Below are positions 52,785 through 61,384 of a DNA stretch of 64,000 nt, one piece after another. Within the stretch, counting starts at the first letter, position 1. Each line of letters opens with the position of its first letter. Position numbers and translations under genes: made by a program. The notes beneath the pieces were generated by a model. The model saw only the letters and a list, made by a program, of their open reading frames with translations. It made no database searches and was not told where the DNA came from. Origin of the DNA: Prosthecobacter gellanilyticus. GTDB lineage: Bacteria > Verrucomicrobiota > Verrucomicrobiia > Verrucomicrobiales > Verrucomicrobiaceae. Location of the stretch: the NCBI RefSeq assembly GCF_007992435.1, contig NZ_BKAG01000038.1:1-64000 (forward strand), read 5' to 3'.

Positions 52785-53324
52785 ATGCGCATCATCTTTG
52801 CCCTCTTGCTGTGGGCCGCGTTCCAAGTTTCTGGAGCCGAGCCAGGAAGTTTCGTCGAGCAACCCAATCTGGTGGGAAAGATCACGGAAGCACTTATGGC
52901 TTCCAAGATGGATCATCTCACGCCGCACATCTATCGTGATGGCGTCCAGCAGTTCTCATATCATCTGAAATCGGTTTCGTATCTGGGCAGTGTGGAGCGC
53001 GGTTCGGAGAAGATTTTCCTGGCCACCGCTCTGTTTCTCCGCTCATCCGCCCAGGGCAGCGAGTATCCCCCAGCGCAAGGCCATGGCTATCTCCTCTGCC
53101 TTTCACCTCAGTGGCGCTTGATTTCGCACTGTCAGTTGGATTTCCCGGAGGTTGAACTCATGGGCATAGCGCTCCGCCGCCAGCAAGAGACCATTGGAGA
53201 CTTCGCCGCCAAGGATGAAGCTACCCGCAGCCGTGGCTTCTTGATCGATGGAAACGACTTCCTCCCGTATCCTTTCTCCGACAAGCTTCCCGACCCAGCC
53301 GTTCCAGAAGTTAAAAAACCATAG
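52785..53324 (+). CDS. Small secreted protein, array gene 8
   Basis: 179 aa, signal peptide MRIIFALLLWAAFQVSGAE. The mature part contains FLATALFLRSSAQGSEYPPAQGH and CLSPQWRLISHCQLD, with a Cys pair that could form a disulfide. No recognised family. The start region shares AACCATGCGC with the array junction motif, so the ATG may have been supplied by that motif. Function unknown. Confidence 0.6.
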   Translation: MRIIFALLLWAAFQVSGAEPGSFVEQPNLVGKITEALMASKMDHLTPHIYRDGVQQFSYHLKSVSYLGSVERGSEKIFLATALFLRSSAQGSEYPPAQGHGYLLCLSPQWRLISHCQLDFPEVELMGIALRRQQETIGDFAAKDEATRSRGFLIDGNDFLPYPFSDKLPDPAVPEVKKP

Positions 53325-53355
53325 CCACAGGCTCTTCAAACTATAACGAGGCAAA

Positions 53356-53694
53356 ATGCCCACCTCCTATGAAGGATCGAAAGAAGACCATAGAATGAAC
53401 GCCGACCCATTGCCAACCGCCGAACAACAAGTGCGATTGAGCGACATGGTCGCGATGGCATTCGTGGAGATTCGTTTGCTTGGCTGGGCTGGCCGCGCGG
53501 AGCAGGCATCCGATCTTGCAGACGCCTTTCACAACATACCCCGCGAGATCTTCGGATGGGGGCGCTGGAGCATTGGGCACACGCGCGCCATGCTACAGTG
53601 CTACCAGGACAAGCATCACAACGAAGAGTATCCAGGAAGGACGAACTACGTGGCTATCTTCAACTCGATATTCCCGACCGAAGGTGTGACATGA
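53356..53694 (+). CDS. Small protein of unknown function, array gene 9
   Basis: 112 aa (or 99 aa from ATG 53395; a GAGG stretch precedes 53356). Helical, with VEIRLLGWAGRAEQASDLADAFHNIP and REIFGWGRWS. The first stretch suggests an alpha-helical hairpin that may bind another protein. No family recognised and no signal peptide. Part of the plus-strand small-gene run. Confidence 0.55.
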   Translation: MPTSYEGSKEDHRMNADPLPTAEQQVRLSDMVAMAFVEIRLLGWAGRAEQASDLADAFHNIPREIFGWGRWSIGHTRAMLQCYQDKHHNEEYPGRTNYVAIFNSIFPTEGVT

Positions 53695-53716
53695 TCTGCC
53701 ACCGTGGCAATCACCC

Positions 53717-54688
53717 ATGAAACCCTTCATTCACCTCCCATCACAAGTTCTTGCCTTTCTCGCCGTCGTCATGGCCTGCAATCAGGCGATTGAGTCGCTC
53801 GCAGCGGAACCCCAGGCGGAGATCGTTTGGGTCATGAGTCTGAACCTCTGGCACGGTGGAGATGGAGGGAAGCAGCCGCTCGACCAGATGGTGACGCTCA
53901 TCCGGCAGTCCCAGGCGGACTTGGTAGGACTTCAGGAGACGGCAGGTTTTGCTCCCCAGGGGAAGCCGCGCCCGGATCGCACCGCCGAGATCGCCAGACG
54001 GCTCGGCTGGCATCATGTTGAGCAAGGGGGCGGCACCGGCATCGTCAGCCGGTTTGAGATTGTGGCGGTGACTCCCAAAAAATGGGGCATCAAGGTGAAG
54101 CTGCCGTCGGGCCGGCACTTGTATCACTTCAATGCCCACCTCTTTCACTCTCCCTACCAGCCATATCAGCTCCTCGGCATTCCTTATGGAAAGGCTCCCT
54201 TCTTAAAGACGGGTGAGGAGGCGGTGCAGGCGGCCCGGGACACACGGGGTGACGAAGTGGCACGTCTGTTGGCGGAGGTGAAGACCATCCTGCCAGACGG
54301 GGTGCCCGTGTTCATCACCGGTGACTTCAATGAACCCTCGCACCTCGACTGGACGCCCGCCTCCGTGAAAGCGGGCCACTGCCCCCTGCCCGTCCTGTGG
54401 CCTTCAACCCAGGCGGTGGAGGCTGCCGGGTTCATCGATACCTACCGCGCCGTTTACCCCGACCCCGTGAAAAACCGGGGGCTGACCTGGACGCCGAGGA
54501 CCAGGGTCGACGATCCGAAAGACCGGCACGATCGAATCGACTTCGTTTTTGTGGGCGGACCACCGTTCCGAGTAAGAGCAGCCAGGGTTGTCGGCGAGTC
54601 GCCGGAATATGCCGACGTGGTGGTCTCTCCGTATCCGTCTGATCACAGGGCAGTCGTCTCCGAGGTCGAGTTTCCAGCCGGGAAATAG
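53717..54688 (+). CDS. Secreted endonuclease/exonuclease/phosphatase-family protein, array gene 10
   Basis: 323 aa, hydrophobic N-terminal signal ending near ESLAAEP. EEP-fold motifs are present: MSLNLWHGG (metal Asn), LQETAG (E), ITGDFNEPSH (D-x-N) and SDHRAVV near the C-terminus (D-H). DRIDFVF matches the IDYIF motif of the family. It likely hydrolyses phosphodiesters or sphingomyelin-like lipids outside the cytoplasm; the substrate is not predictable. Last gene of the run; GCCTGACAAAGCTGCATGG at about 54697-54716 resembles a degenerate junction. Confidence 0.8.
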   Translation: MKPFIHLPSQVLAFLAVVMACNQAIESLAAEPQAEIVWVMSLNLWHGGDGGKQPLDQMVTLIRQSQADLVGLQETAGFAPQGKPRPDRTAEIARRLGWHHVEQGGGTGIVSRFEIVAVTPKKWGIKVKLPSGRHLYHFNAHLFHSPYQPYQLLGIPYGKAPFLKTGEEAVQAARDTRGDEVARLLAEVKTILPDGVPVFITGDFNEPSHLDWTPASVKAGHCPLPVLWPSTQAVEAAGFIDTYRAVYPDPVKNRGLTWTPRTRVDDPKDRHDRIDFVFVGGPPFRVRAARVVGESPEYADVVVSPYPSDHRAVVSEVEFPAGK

Positions 54689-54981
54689 CCAATCGCCTGA
54701 CAAAGCTGCATGGCGTCAAGTGGGGTAATCTTCAAGAATGGAATGGAGTATCCATTTGATAATCAATACCTTAGGTGAAGTTTAGGTGGGGCAGTCGAGA
54801 CCCGGTCGACCGAGGTCCAAATGCAGGAATCCCCCATTTCAACTCTTCGTCCCGCGCGGTTCCCCCCGGTGTCTTTCAAGCGCCCCCACTTTTTTGATTT
54901 CCAGCCTTGCAAAGGTGCCTCGGACTTCTATCCTCGAACCTCGCTTGTGAAATTTTTCACAAGCCCTGAATTTGACGTTTT
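54689..54981. other. 293-bp control region of the act operon
   Basis: No gene. Right edge of the small-gene array (to about 54720), then the upstream region of actA, ending in the CRP/FNR-like palindrome. GGTCGACC is a further short palindrome near 54800. Confidence 0.55.
54943..54964. promoter_or_regulatory. CRP/FNR-core palindrome upstream of actA
   Basis: GCTTGTGAAA (54943-54952) and TTTCACAAGC (54955-54964) are perfect complements. The inner part is TGTGA-AATTTT-TCACA (54946-54961), an exact match to the CRP-family core TGTGA-N6-TCACA. It lies 17 bp upstream of the actA start codon. Confidence 0.6.
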
Positions 54982-55785
54982 ATGGGCAATTTCTTTCCTC
55001 GTTGGACCAATTGGCTCCCCCTGAAGCTAGCCGTCGCGGCTGGTTTTATCGTTTTTGGGGTGAGCCTGGCCGTGCCGTATTACTTCACGCCGAAATACAC
55101 GCGCGTGGGCTATGAGCCGACTCAGCCGGTGCCATTTTCGCATAAAATCCACGCCGGTCAGCTCGGCCTGGACTGCCGCTACTGCCACTCTTTTGCGGAG
55201 GTCTCCAGCCATGCGAACGTGCCGACGAACCAGACCTGCTTTAACTGCCATGGTCCGGGCAAGGGCAACATCAAGGCTTCCTCGCCGAAGCTCGAAAAAG
55301 TGATCAAGGCCGCCGAAACCGGCAAGCCAATCGAGTGGGTGAAGGTCCACAAGGCGCCTGATTACGTCTACTTTAACCACAGCGCTCACCTGAACCGCGG
55401 CATCTCCTGCCAGAACTGCCACGGCCAGATCAATGAGATGGAAGTGGTGAAGCACGCCGAACCTCAGTCCATGGGCTGGTGCCTCGAGTGCCATCGCAAT
55501 CCTGAGCAGAAGCTCCGCCCGCTGGATCAGATCACCAATCTGAACTACAAGCCTGAGCAGCTCGACCGCAGCGGCTTCTACGCCGGCCTCCTGAAGAAGG
55601 GTGTGAAGGCAGACGAGATCGCCGCCACCATCAAGGAAGGCAGCTCCGCCGGTAAGCTCGAGGACCTTGTGGCCCTGGCCGTGGGCAAATACGGTGAGAA
55701 GGTGACCCAGCTCGAAGTGGGCAGCCAGCTCAAGAAACACTGGCAGGTCCAGCCGCCGGAAAACTGCACCGCCTGTCACCGTTGA
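54982..55785 (+). CDS. actA: Alternative complex III pentahaem cytochrome ActA
   Basis: 267 aa with one N-terminal transmembrane anchor (about 12-34). Five CxxCH haem sites: CRYCH 65-69, CFNCH 86-90, CQNCH, CLECH and CTACH at the extreme C-terminus. Extra His residues (FSHKIH, FNHSAHL) provide distal ligands. Five haems and one anchor define ActA of alternative complex III, the quinol:electron-acceptor oxidoreductase that replaces bc1. First gene of actABCD. Electrons pass from quinol oxidised at ActC through FeS clusters in ActB to these haems. Confidence 0.9.
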   Translation: MGNFFPRWTNWLPLKLAVAAGFIVFGVSLAVPYYFTPKYTRVGYEPTQPVPFSHKIHAGQLGLDCRYCHSFAEVSSHANVPTNQTCFNCHGPGKGNIKASSPKLEKVIKAAETGKPIEWVKVHKAPDYVYFNHSAHLNRGISCQNCHGQINEMEVVKHAEPQSMGWCLECHRNPEQKLRPLDQITNLNYKPEQLDRSGFYAGLLKKGVKADEIAATIKEGSSAGKLEDLVALAVGKYGEKVTQLEVGSQLKKHWQVQPPENCTACHR

Positions 55786-55837
55786 TCGGCTCGTTTGCTC
55801 CTTTTGACCCTTTTTTGATTCTTCCTTTTTCCCGCTC

Positions 55838-58800
55838 ATGAAACGCAAATGGATTCACCCCGAGGAGCCTCAGACCGGCAAGCGCTACTGGCGCAGCCCG
55901 GCCGAACTCGAGCAACGCTCGGAATTCCTCTCGACACTCGGTGTGGAGTTTCCCGCCGGTGACACGCTGACCGAGGAGGAAGCAGGCAACTCACGCCGTG
56001 ATTTCCTGAAGCTCATGGGCGCCTCCGCCGGTATGATGGGCCTCGCCGCCTGCCGCCGTCCGGTGGTGAACATCCTGCCTTACACGAACCACGTCGAGTG
56101 GGTCATCCCAGGAAAGTCCCTCCTGTATGCCTCCGCCATGCCCACCCCCACGGGTGCCGTGCCCATGGTGGTCACCACGCATGAAGGCCGCCCCACGCAC
56201 CTCTCCGGCAACCCGCTTCACCCCGTGGGTGGTGGTCTGGATAGCTTCGCGCAGGCCAGCGTGCTGGATCTCTATGATCCGGAGCGCTCCCAGTTCCCCA
56301 CCATCGGCGGCAAGTCCGCCACCTGGGCTGAGGCCAACAAGGGTCTCGAAAACATCTCCGCTGAAGTCAAGAAAGACGGCGGCGCCTCCCTGGCCGTCGT
56401 CGTCGGCCGCGGCACCTCCCCCACGGTGCAACGTTTGTTAGGTGAAGTGAAGGCCGCCCTCCCGCAGGCGAAGCTCTTCAGCTACGAAGCCATCAACAGC
56501 GCCGCCCAGAATGCCGCGAACAACGAAGTCCTCGGTGCCACCACCAAGACCTTCGTCCGCTGGAGCAAGGCTCTCCGCATCATCTCCCTCGACTGCGACT
56601 TCCTCTCGCTCGACCCCGTCGCCGGTGAGACCATCAAGGAATTCACCAAGCAGCGCGCCCAGGACAAGCCAAGTCCTGAGATGAACCGTCTCTACGTGCT
56701 GGAAAACCGCTACACCCTCACCGGTGGCATGGCGGATCACCGCAAGCCTCTCGCGGCCAGCCTCATCCCAGCCGCTGCGGCCATCATCGCCGAGCTTCTG
56801 GACATCAAGGACGGCTCTGCGCTCGCTGCCGCCGCTCCTGCCGGCCTCAAAGACTGGCTCGCTCCTGCCGTTCGTGACCTCATCGACAACAAAGGCCGCT
56901 CGGTCGTCGTCGCTGGCAGCCGTCACGGTGCTGAAGTCCACGCGCTCGTCGCCGCTATCAACAACGCCCTCGGCGCTTATGGTTCTACCATCGAGCTCCT
57001 GGAAGGCGGCCCCGCCGCAGCCACCCTCGGCACCGCGGCTGAGCTTGAGACCGCGCTGGCTTCCGGTTCCGTCAAGACCCTCGTCTCCCTTACACCTTCA
57101 AACCTCCTCTTTGATGCCCCAGCCTCCGTGGCGAAGTCCATCCAGGAAAAAGGCGTGAAGATCGTCCACCTCGGCCATCTGCCGAATGACACCGCTCGCG
57201 CAGCCCTGCTGCACATCCCGGCCGCTCATTACCTGGAGTCCTGGAGTGATGTTCGTGCCTCAGACGGCACCTACTCCGTCGTCCAGCCGATGATCCAGCC
57301 GCTCTATGACGGCACCAGTGAGATCGAGGTGCTCCTCGCCCTCCTCGGCCGCAAGAAGATCGGTCCTGTGGAGAAGCCCGCTGACGGCTCCGCTCCTGCG
57401 GAAGACCCCGCCTATCAGGCCGTGCGTGACACCTTTGCCCAGGTCGCTGGCAGCCTCGATGAAACCAAGTGGAATCTCTCCCTGCGTGACGGCTTCCTCA
57501 AAGGTTCCGGCTATGTGAAGTCCTCCGGCGTGATCAATGCTGGCGCCGTCGCAGGCATCGTCAGCAAGGCCAAGGCTCCCACCGCTCCGTCTGACAAAGC
57601 TCTGGAAGTCGTCCTCACGCCTGACGCAGGTGTGTATGATGGCCGCTACATCAGCAATTCCTGGCTCCAGGAAGTGCCAGATCCGATCACCAAGCTCTCC
57701 TGGGACAACGCCGCCTGGATCGGCAGCGTGACCTTCCGCGCTCTCGAGCTGAAGAACGGCCAGATGGTCAAGATCACCGTCGGTGACAAGACCCTCACCC
57801 TTCCTGCCATCGAGGCCCCCGGCCACGTGCAGAACTCCATCACCATCCCTCTCGGTTATGGCCAGACGCAGCTCGGCTTCGTCGCTTCAGACACCAAGGG
57901 CACAGGCCGTGGCTTCAATGCCTACCCCCTGCGCTCCGCCGCCGCTGAGTTCGTCCTCACCGGTGCCACGCTGGAAAAGACCCCTGAGATCTACCAGCTC
58001 GCCATCAGCCAGGACCAGAACACCATGGAAGGCCGCGCGGTCTACCGTGAAGGCACTCTGGAGACCTTCGCCAAGACCCCTGACTTCGCCGTCAAGACCG
58101 GTCTGGACAGCCACATCCCGGAAAACATTTCCCTCTACAAAGGTCAGGTCGGCAAGAAGACCGAGACCAACCCCGATGGCTTCGACTACGAGAAGAAGCA
58201 TCAGTGGGGCATGGTCATCGACCTCAGCAAGTGCCTCGGTTGCACCGCTTGCGTCGTCGCCTGCCAGAGCGAAAACAACATCGCCGTCGTCGGCAAGGAC
58301 CAGGTCATCAAAGGCCGTCTCATGCAGTGGATCCGCATGGATCGCTACTTCGCCATGAGCGAGTGGGGCGCTGACAAGGCCAAGTCGGATGAAGTCAATA
58401 TCGACCCGACCGCCGAACAGCTCGAAAATGCCGAGATGGTCCATCAGCCGCTGGCCTGCCAGCAGTGCGAGTCCGCTCCTTGTGAGACCGTCTGCCCGGT
58501 GAATGCCACCGTCCATACGGACGACGGCCTCAACGCCATGGTCTACAACCGCTGCATCGGCACCCGCTACTGCGCGAACAACTGCCCTTACACCGCCCGT
58601 CGCTTCAACTGGTTCGACTACAACAAGCGTCCGCTTGACGAGCTCTACTGGGGCCCCCTCTCCACGCCTGAGAAGACCGGCGTGCGTGAGTCCCTCCAGC
58701 TCCAGAAGAACCCGAACGTCACCGTCCGCATGCGCGGCGTCATCGAGAAGTGCACCTACTGCGTGCAGCGCATCGAGGCCGCCAAGATCAAGCAGAAGCA

Positions 58801-59110
58801 GACCCAGCGTGACTCGAAGAACTTCCGCGTTCCCACGGACACCGTCAAAGTCGCCTGCCAAGCAGCCTGCTCCGCAGATGCCATCACCTTCGGTGACATG
58901 GCTGACCGGAACAGCGCTATCGCCAAGGTCAAAGGTTTCAAAGACGAGAAAGACCCGTCCAAGGACCTTCCGGAGCACCCACGTAACTACGAACTCCTCA
59001 AGTACATCGGCACCCGTCCGCGCACGAGCTACCTGGCACGTCTGCGCAACCCGAACAAGGCAATGCCCGGCGCCGACAAGATCGCCGCCTGGAGCGCTCA
59101 CCAGAACTAA
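55838..59110 (+). CDS. actB: Alternative complex III molybdopterin/FeS-like subunit ActB
   Basis: 1090 aa. A Tat-like motif SRRDFLKLMGAS lies near residue 50, followed by an ACRRP lipobox-like site. The first ~790 residues are the molybdopterin-oxidoreductase-like fold, which in ACIII carries no cofactor. The C-terminal third is ferredoxin-like with four cysteine clusters: CLGCTACVVACQSENN (from about 797), CQQCESAPCETVCP, CIGTRYCANNCPYT, and CTYCVQRI paired with CQAACSADA. This fusion of the two polypeptide types is the ACIII hallmark. Sits 52 bp after actA and 18 bp before actC. Confidence 0.93.
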   Translation: MKRKWIHPEEPQTGKRYWRSPAELEQRSEFLSTLGVEFPAGDTLTEEEAGNSRRDFLKLMGASAGMMGLAACRRPVVNILPYTNHVEWVIPGKSLLYASAMPTPTGAVPMVVTTHEGRPTHLSGNPLHPVGGGLDSFAQASVLDLYDPERSQFPTIGGKSATWAEANKGLENISAEVKKDGGASLAVVVGRGTSPTVQRLLGEVKAALPQAKLFSYEAINSAAQNAANNEVLGATTKTFVRWSKALRIISLDCDFLSLDPVAGETIKEFTKQRAQDKPSPEMNRLYVLENRYTLTGGMADHRKPLAASLIPAAAAIIAELLDIKDGSALAAAAPAGLKDWLAPAVRDLIDNKGRSVVVAGSRHGAEVHALVAAINNALGAYGSTIELLEGGPAAATLGTAAELETALASGSVKTLVSLTPSNLLFDAPASVAKSIQEKGVKIVHLGHLPNDTARAALLHIPAAHYLESWSDVRASDGTYSVVQPMIQPLYDGTSEIEVLLALLGRKKIGPVEKPADGSAPAEDPAYQAVRDTFAQVAGSLDETKWNLSLRDGFLKGSGYVKSSGVINAGAVAGIVSKAKAPTAPSDKALEVVLTPDAGVYDGRYISNSWLQEVPDPITKLSWDNAAWIGSVTFRALELKNGQMVKITVGDKTLTLPAIEAPGHVQNSITIPLGYGQTQLGFVASDTKGTGRGFNAYPLRSAAAEFVLTGATLEKTPEIYQLAISQDQNTMEGRAVYREGTLETFAKTPDFAVKTGLDSHIPENISLYKGQVGKKTETNPDGFDYEKKHQWGMVIDLSKCLGCTACVVACQSENNIAVVGKDQVIKGRLMQWIRMDRYFAMSEWGADKAKSDEVNIDPTAEQLENAEMVHQPLACQQCESAPCETVCPVNATVHTDDGLNAMVYNRCIGTRYCANNCPYTARRFNWFDYNKRPLDELYWGPLSTPEKTGVRESLQLQKNPNVTVRMRGVIEKCTYCVQRIEAAKIKQKQTQRDSKNFRVPTDTVKVACQAACSADAITFGDMADRNSAIAKVKGFKDEKDPSKDLPEHPRNYELLKYIGTRPRTSYLARLRNPNKAMPGADKIAAWSAHQN

Positions 59111-59128
59111 TCTCCGATTCCCGCTGAC

Positions 59129-60622
59129 ATGTCCGCCGAAGCAGCCACCCACTCCCACGACCACGCTCCCGCCTACAGCGGTGCCCCGCGCATCCTGGAC
59201 CGCGAGCCTCTCGTCCTCAACAACCGCTCCTACTCATGGATCACGAACCGCATCTGCGGCATCGTGGAAAACAAGCAGCCCCTCCTCTGGTGGATTCTGT
59301 TTGTGCCGTCCGTGCTGCTGACCGGTTTGATGGCCTTCTGCTTCATCTACCTCATCAGCACCGGCGTCGGTGTCTGGGGTCAGAAGCAGCCCGTCGCCTG
59401 GGCCTGGGACATCACGAACTTCGTGTTCTGGATTGGTATCGGTCACGCCGGCACCCTCATCTCCGCCATTCTTTTCCTCACCCGCCAGAAATGGCGCACG
59501 TCTGTGAACCGCGCTGCTGAGGCCATGACCATCTTCGCCGTGATGTGCGCCGGTCTCTTCCCGGCCTTCCACGTCGGTCGTGTGTGGATGGTGTGGTTCC
59601 TCGCTCCCATCCCGAACGCCAACGCCATCTGGCAGAACTTCAAGTCCCCGCTGCTTTGGGACGTGTTCGCGGTGTCCACCTACTTCAGCGTCTCCGCCGT
59701 GTTCTGGTTCCTGGGCCTCGTCCCTGACCTCGCCACCCTGCGTGACCGTTGCAAACCTGGTCTGCGCAAGACCATGTATGGCATCTTCTCCCTCGGCTGG
59801 CGCGGTGCCAACCGTCACTGGAGCCACTATGAGACCGCCTACATGCTCCTGGCTGCTCTCTCCACCCCGCTCGTGCTTTCCGTGCACTCCGTGGTGTCCT
59901 TTGACTTCGCCACCTCCATCGTTCCTGGCTGGCACACCACCATCTTCCCGCCCTACTTCGTGGCTGGCGCTATCTTCGGCGGTTTCGCCATGGTGCTCAC
60001 GCTCATGATCCCGGTCTCGAAGATCTATGGCCTGAGTGATCTCATCACGCCGAAGCACATTGATAACATGGCCAAGATCATCCTGCTCACAGGCACGATC
60101 GTCGGTTACGCCTACTCCATGGAGTTCTTCGTCGCCTACTACAGCGCGAACCCCTTCGAGCTCCAGACCTTCATGCTTCGCGGCCTGTATGGTCCCTCCA
60201 CCTGGGCTTACTACTTCATGTTCGGCTTCAACGTGTTTGCCCCGCAGCTCTTCTGGTATCGTCCGTTCCGTCACAATCTCTGGGTCGTCATGCTCGTCTG
60301 CATGTGCGTGAACGCCGGCATGTGGTTTGAGCGTTACGTCATCATCGCCACCACCCTTGAGCGTCACCTCATCCCGGGCTCCTGGCGCACCTATGAAGCC
60401 ACCTGGGTCGATAAGTACACCTTCCTCGGCACCTTCGGCTTCTTCATGATGCTCTTCCTTCTGTTCCTCCGCTTCCTCCCGGTCATTGCCATCGGTGAAG
60501 TGAAGGGCGTGCTGCCGCAGTCCAATGCGCACAATCACGACCACGGCAAGGAAGGCGTCCAGGAAGAGGACCTCATGGCCTACCCAGACCGCCACGTCCC
60601 TCGTGAAGCCGCCGCCGTCTGA
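59129..60622 (+). CDS. actC: Alternative complex III NrfD/PsrC-like membrane subunit ActC
   Basis: 497 aa with about ten hydrophobic segments. VFWIGIGHAGTLISAILFLTRQKWRTS is the NrfD-family signature containing the His of the quinol site. MLLAALSTPLVLSVHSVVSFDFA is a second conserved segment. The extramembrane N-terminus is His-rich. ActC is the quinol-oxidising and probable proton-handling subunit of ACIII. Downstream ActD follows after 38 bp. Confidence 0.93.
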   Translation: MSAEAATHSHDHAPAYSGAPRILDREPLVLNNRSYSWITNRICGIVENKQPLLWWILFVPSVLLTGLMAFCFIYLISTGVGVWGQKQPVAWAWDITNFVFWIGIGHAGTLISAILFLTRQKWRTSVNRAAEAMTIFAVMCAGLFPAFHVGRVWMVWFLAPIPNANAIWQNFKSPLLWDVFAVSTYFSVSAVFWFLGLVPDLATLRDRCKPGLRKTMYGIFSLGWRGANRHWSHYETAYMLLAALSTPLVLSVHSVVSFDFATSIVPGWHTTIFPPYFVAGAIFGGFAMVLTLMIPVSKIYGLSDLITPKHIDNMAKIILLTGTIVGYAYSMEFFVAYYSANPFELQTFMLRGLYGPSTWAYYFMFGFNVFAPQLFWYRPFRHNLWVVMLVCMCVNAGMWFERYVIIATTLERHLIPGSWRTYEATWVDKYTFLGTFGFFMMLFLLFLRFLPVIAIGEVKGVLPQSNAHNHDHGKEGVQEEDLMAYPDRHVPREAAAV

Positions 60623-60660
60623 GCGGAATGACGAAATCCGAATTCCCTCCATTTTAGAAT

Positions 60661-61257
60661 ATGAGCACGCTTAAAAGAGTACATGGTTATCTGGCCGAGT
60701 TCGACGGCGCGGCTGACATCTACCACGCGGCCGAGCAGGTCCGCGATGCTGGTTACCAGCGCTGGGATGTCCACTCCCCGTTCCCCATCCACGGCATGGA
60801 CGACGCCATGGGCAATTCCCGCTCCGTCCTGCCGAAGCTCGTCTTCGTCGGCGGCATGACCGGCACCTGCGTCGCTTTCACGTTGCAGACCCTCACCCAG
60901 ACGAACTTCTGGTCCAGCATCGGTCTCGGCTTCCTCCAGACCCTCGCCGAAACCTATCCCACGATCGTCCAGGCCAAACCCACGGACATCTGGACCCTCC
61001 CGGCCTTCTTCCCCGTGATGTTTGAGCTGACCATTCTGTTCAGCGCCTTCACCACCCTCTTCGGCCTCCTGGCCCTCATGGGTCTGCCCCGCCTGAACCA
61101 CCCTCTGTTTGCCTCCAAGCAGTTCGGCAAGTTCTCCGATGACGGCTTCTTCGTCTGCATCGAAGCCCGCGACCCCAAGTTCAGCCAGGAAGGCACCAAA
61201 GCCCTCCTCGAGAAGATCGGTGGCAAGAACATCGAACTCGTCGAGGACGAGCTCTAA
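60661..61257 (+). CDS. actD: Alternative complex III subunit ActD (DUF3341)
   Basis: 198 aa, DUF3341. Cytoplasmic entry VHGYLAEFDGAADIYHAAEQVRDAGY, WDVHSPFPIHGMDDAMG, then two transmembrane segments (about 60-80 and 118-143), exactly the ActD layout. ActD is a peripheral-membrane subunit of ACIII. A strong terminator directly follows (61291-61316). The usual actE and actF genes, which encode a monohaem cytochrome and a second NrfD-like protein, are not next and are not found elsewhere in the window. Confidence 0.9.
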   Translation: MSTLKRVHGYLAEFDGAADIYHAAEQVRDAGYQRWDVHSPFPIHGMDDAMGNSRSVLPKLVFVGGMTGTCVAFTLQTLTQTNFWSSIGLGFLQTLAETYPTIVQAKPTDIWTLPAFFPVMFELTILFSAFTTLFGLLALMGLPRLNHPLFASKQFGKFSDDGFFVCIEARDPKFSQEGTKALLEKIGGKNIELVEDEL

Positions 61258-61290
61258 AAGCCCGCTTCAAGACAGCCCTTCAAAATCTCC

Positions 61291-61316
61291 AAAAGAGCCG
61301 CGCGAGCGGCTCTTTT
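61291..61316 (+). terminator. Strong Rho-independent terminator after actD
   Basis: AAAAGAGCCG (61291-61300) and CGGCTCTTTT (61307-61316) form a perfect 10-bp stem, loop CGCGAG, followed by GTTTTG. It lies 33 bp after the actD stop and should end the operon. Confidence 0.9.
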
Positions 61317-61384
61317 GTTTTGGGGGCATCGCAGGTTTGGAACCAGGCTTTACATCTCCCCTCCCTTCACGGCACACTGCCTGC

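Noticed and set aside
54982-61257. Reading the act genes as a polysulfide reductase or Nrf complex
   Set aside because: The pentahaem ActA, the ActB fusion of MoCo-like and FeS parts, and the DUF3341 subunit together are specific to alternative complex III.
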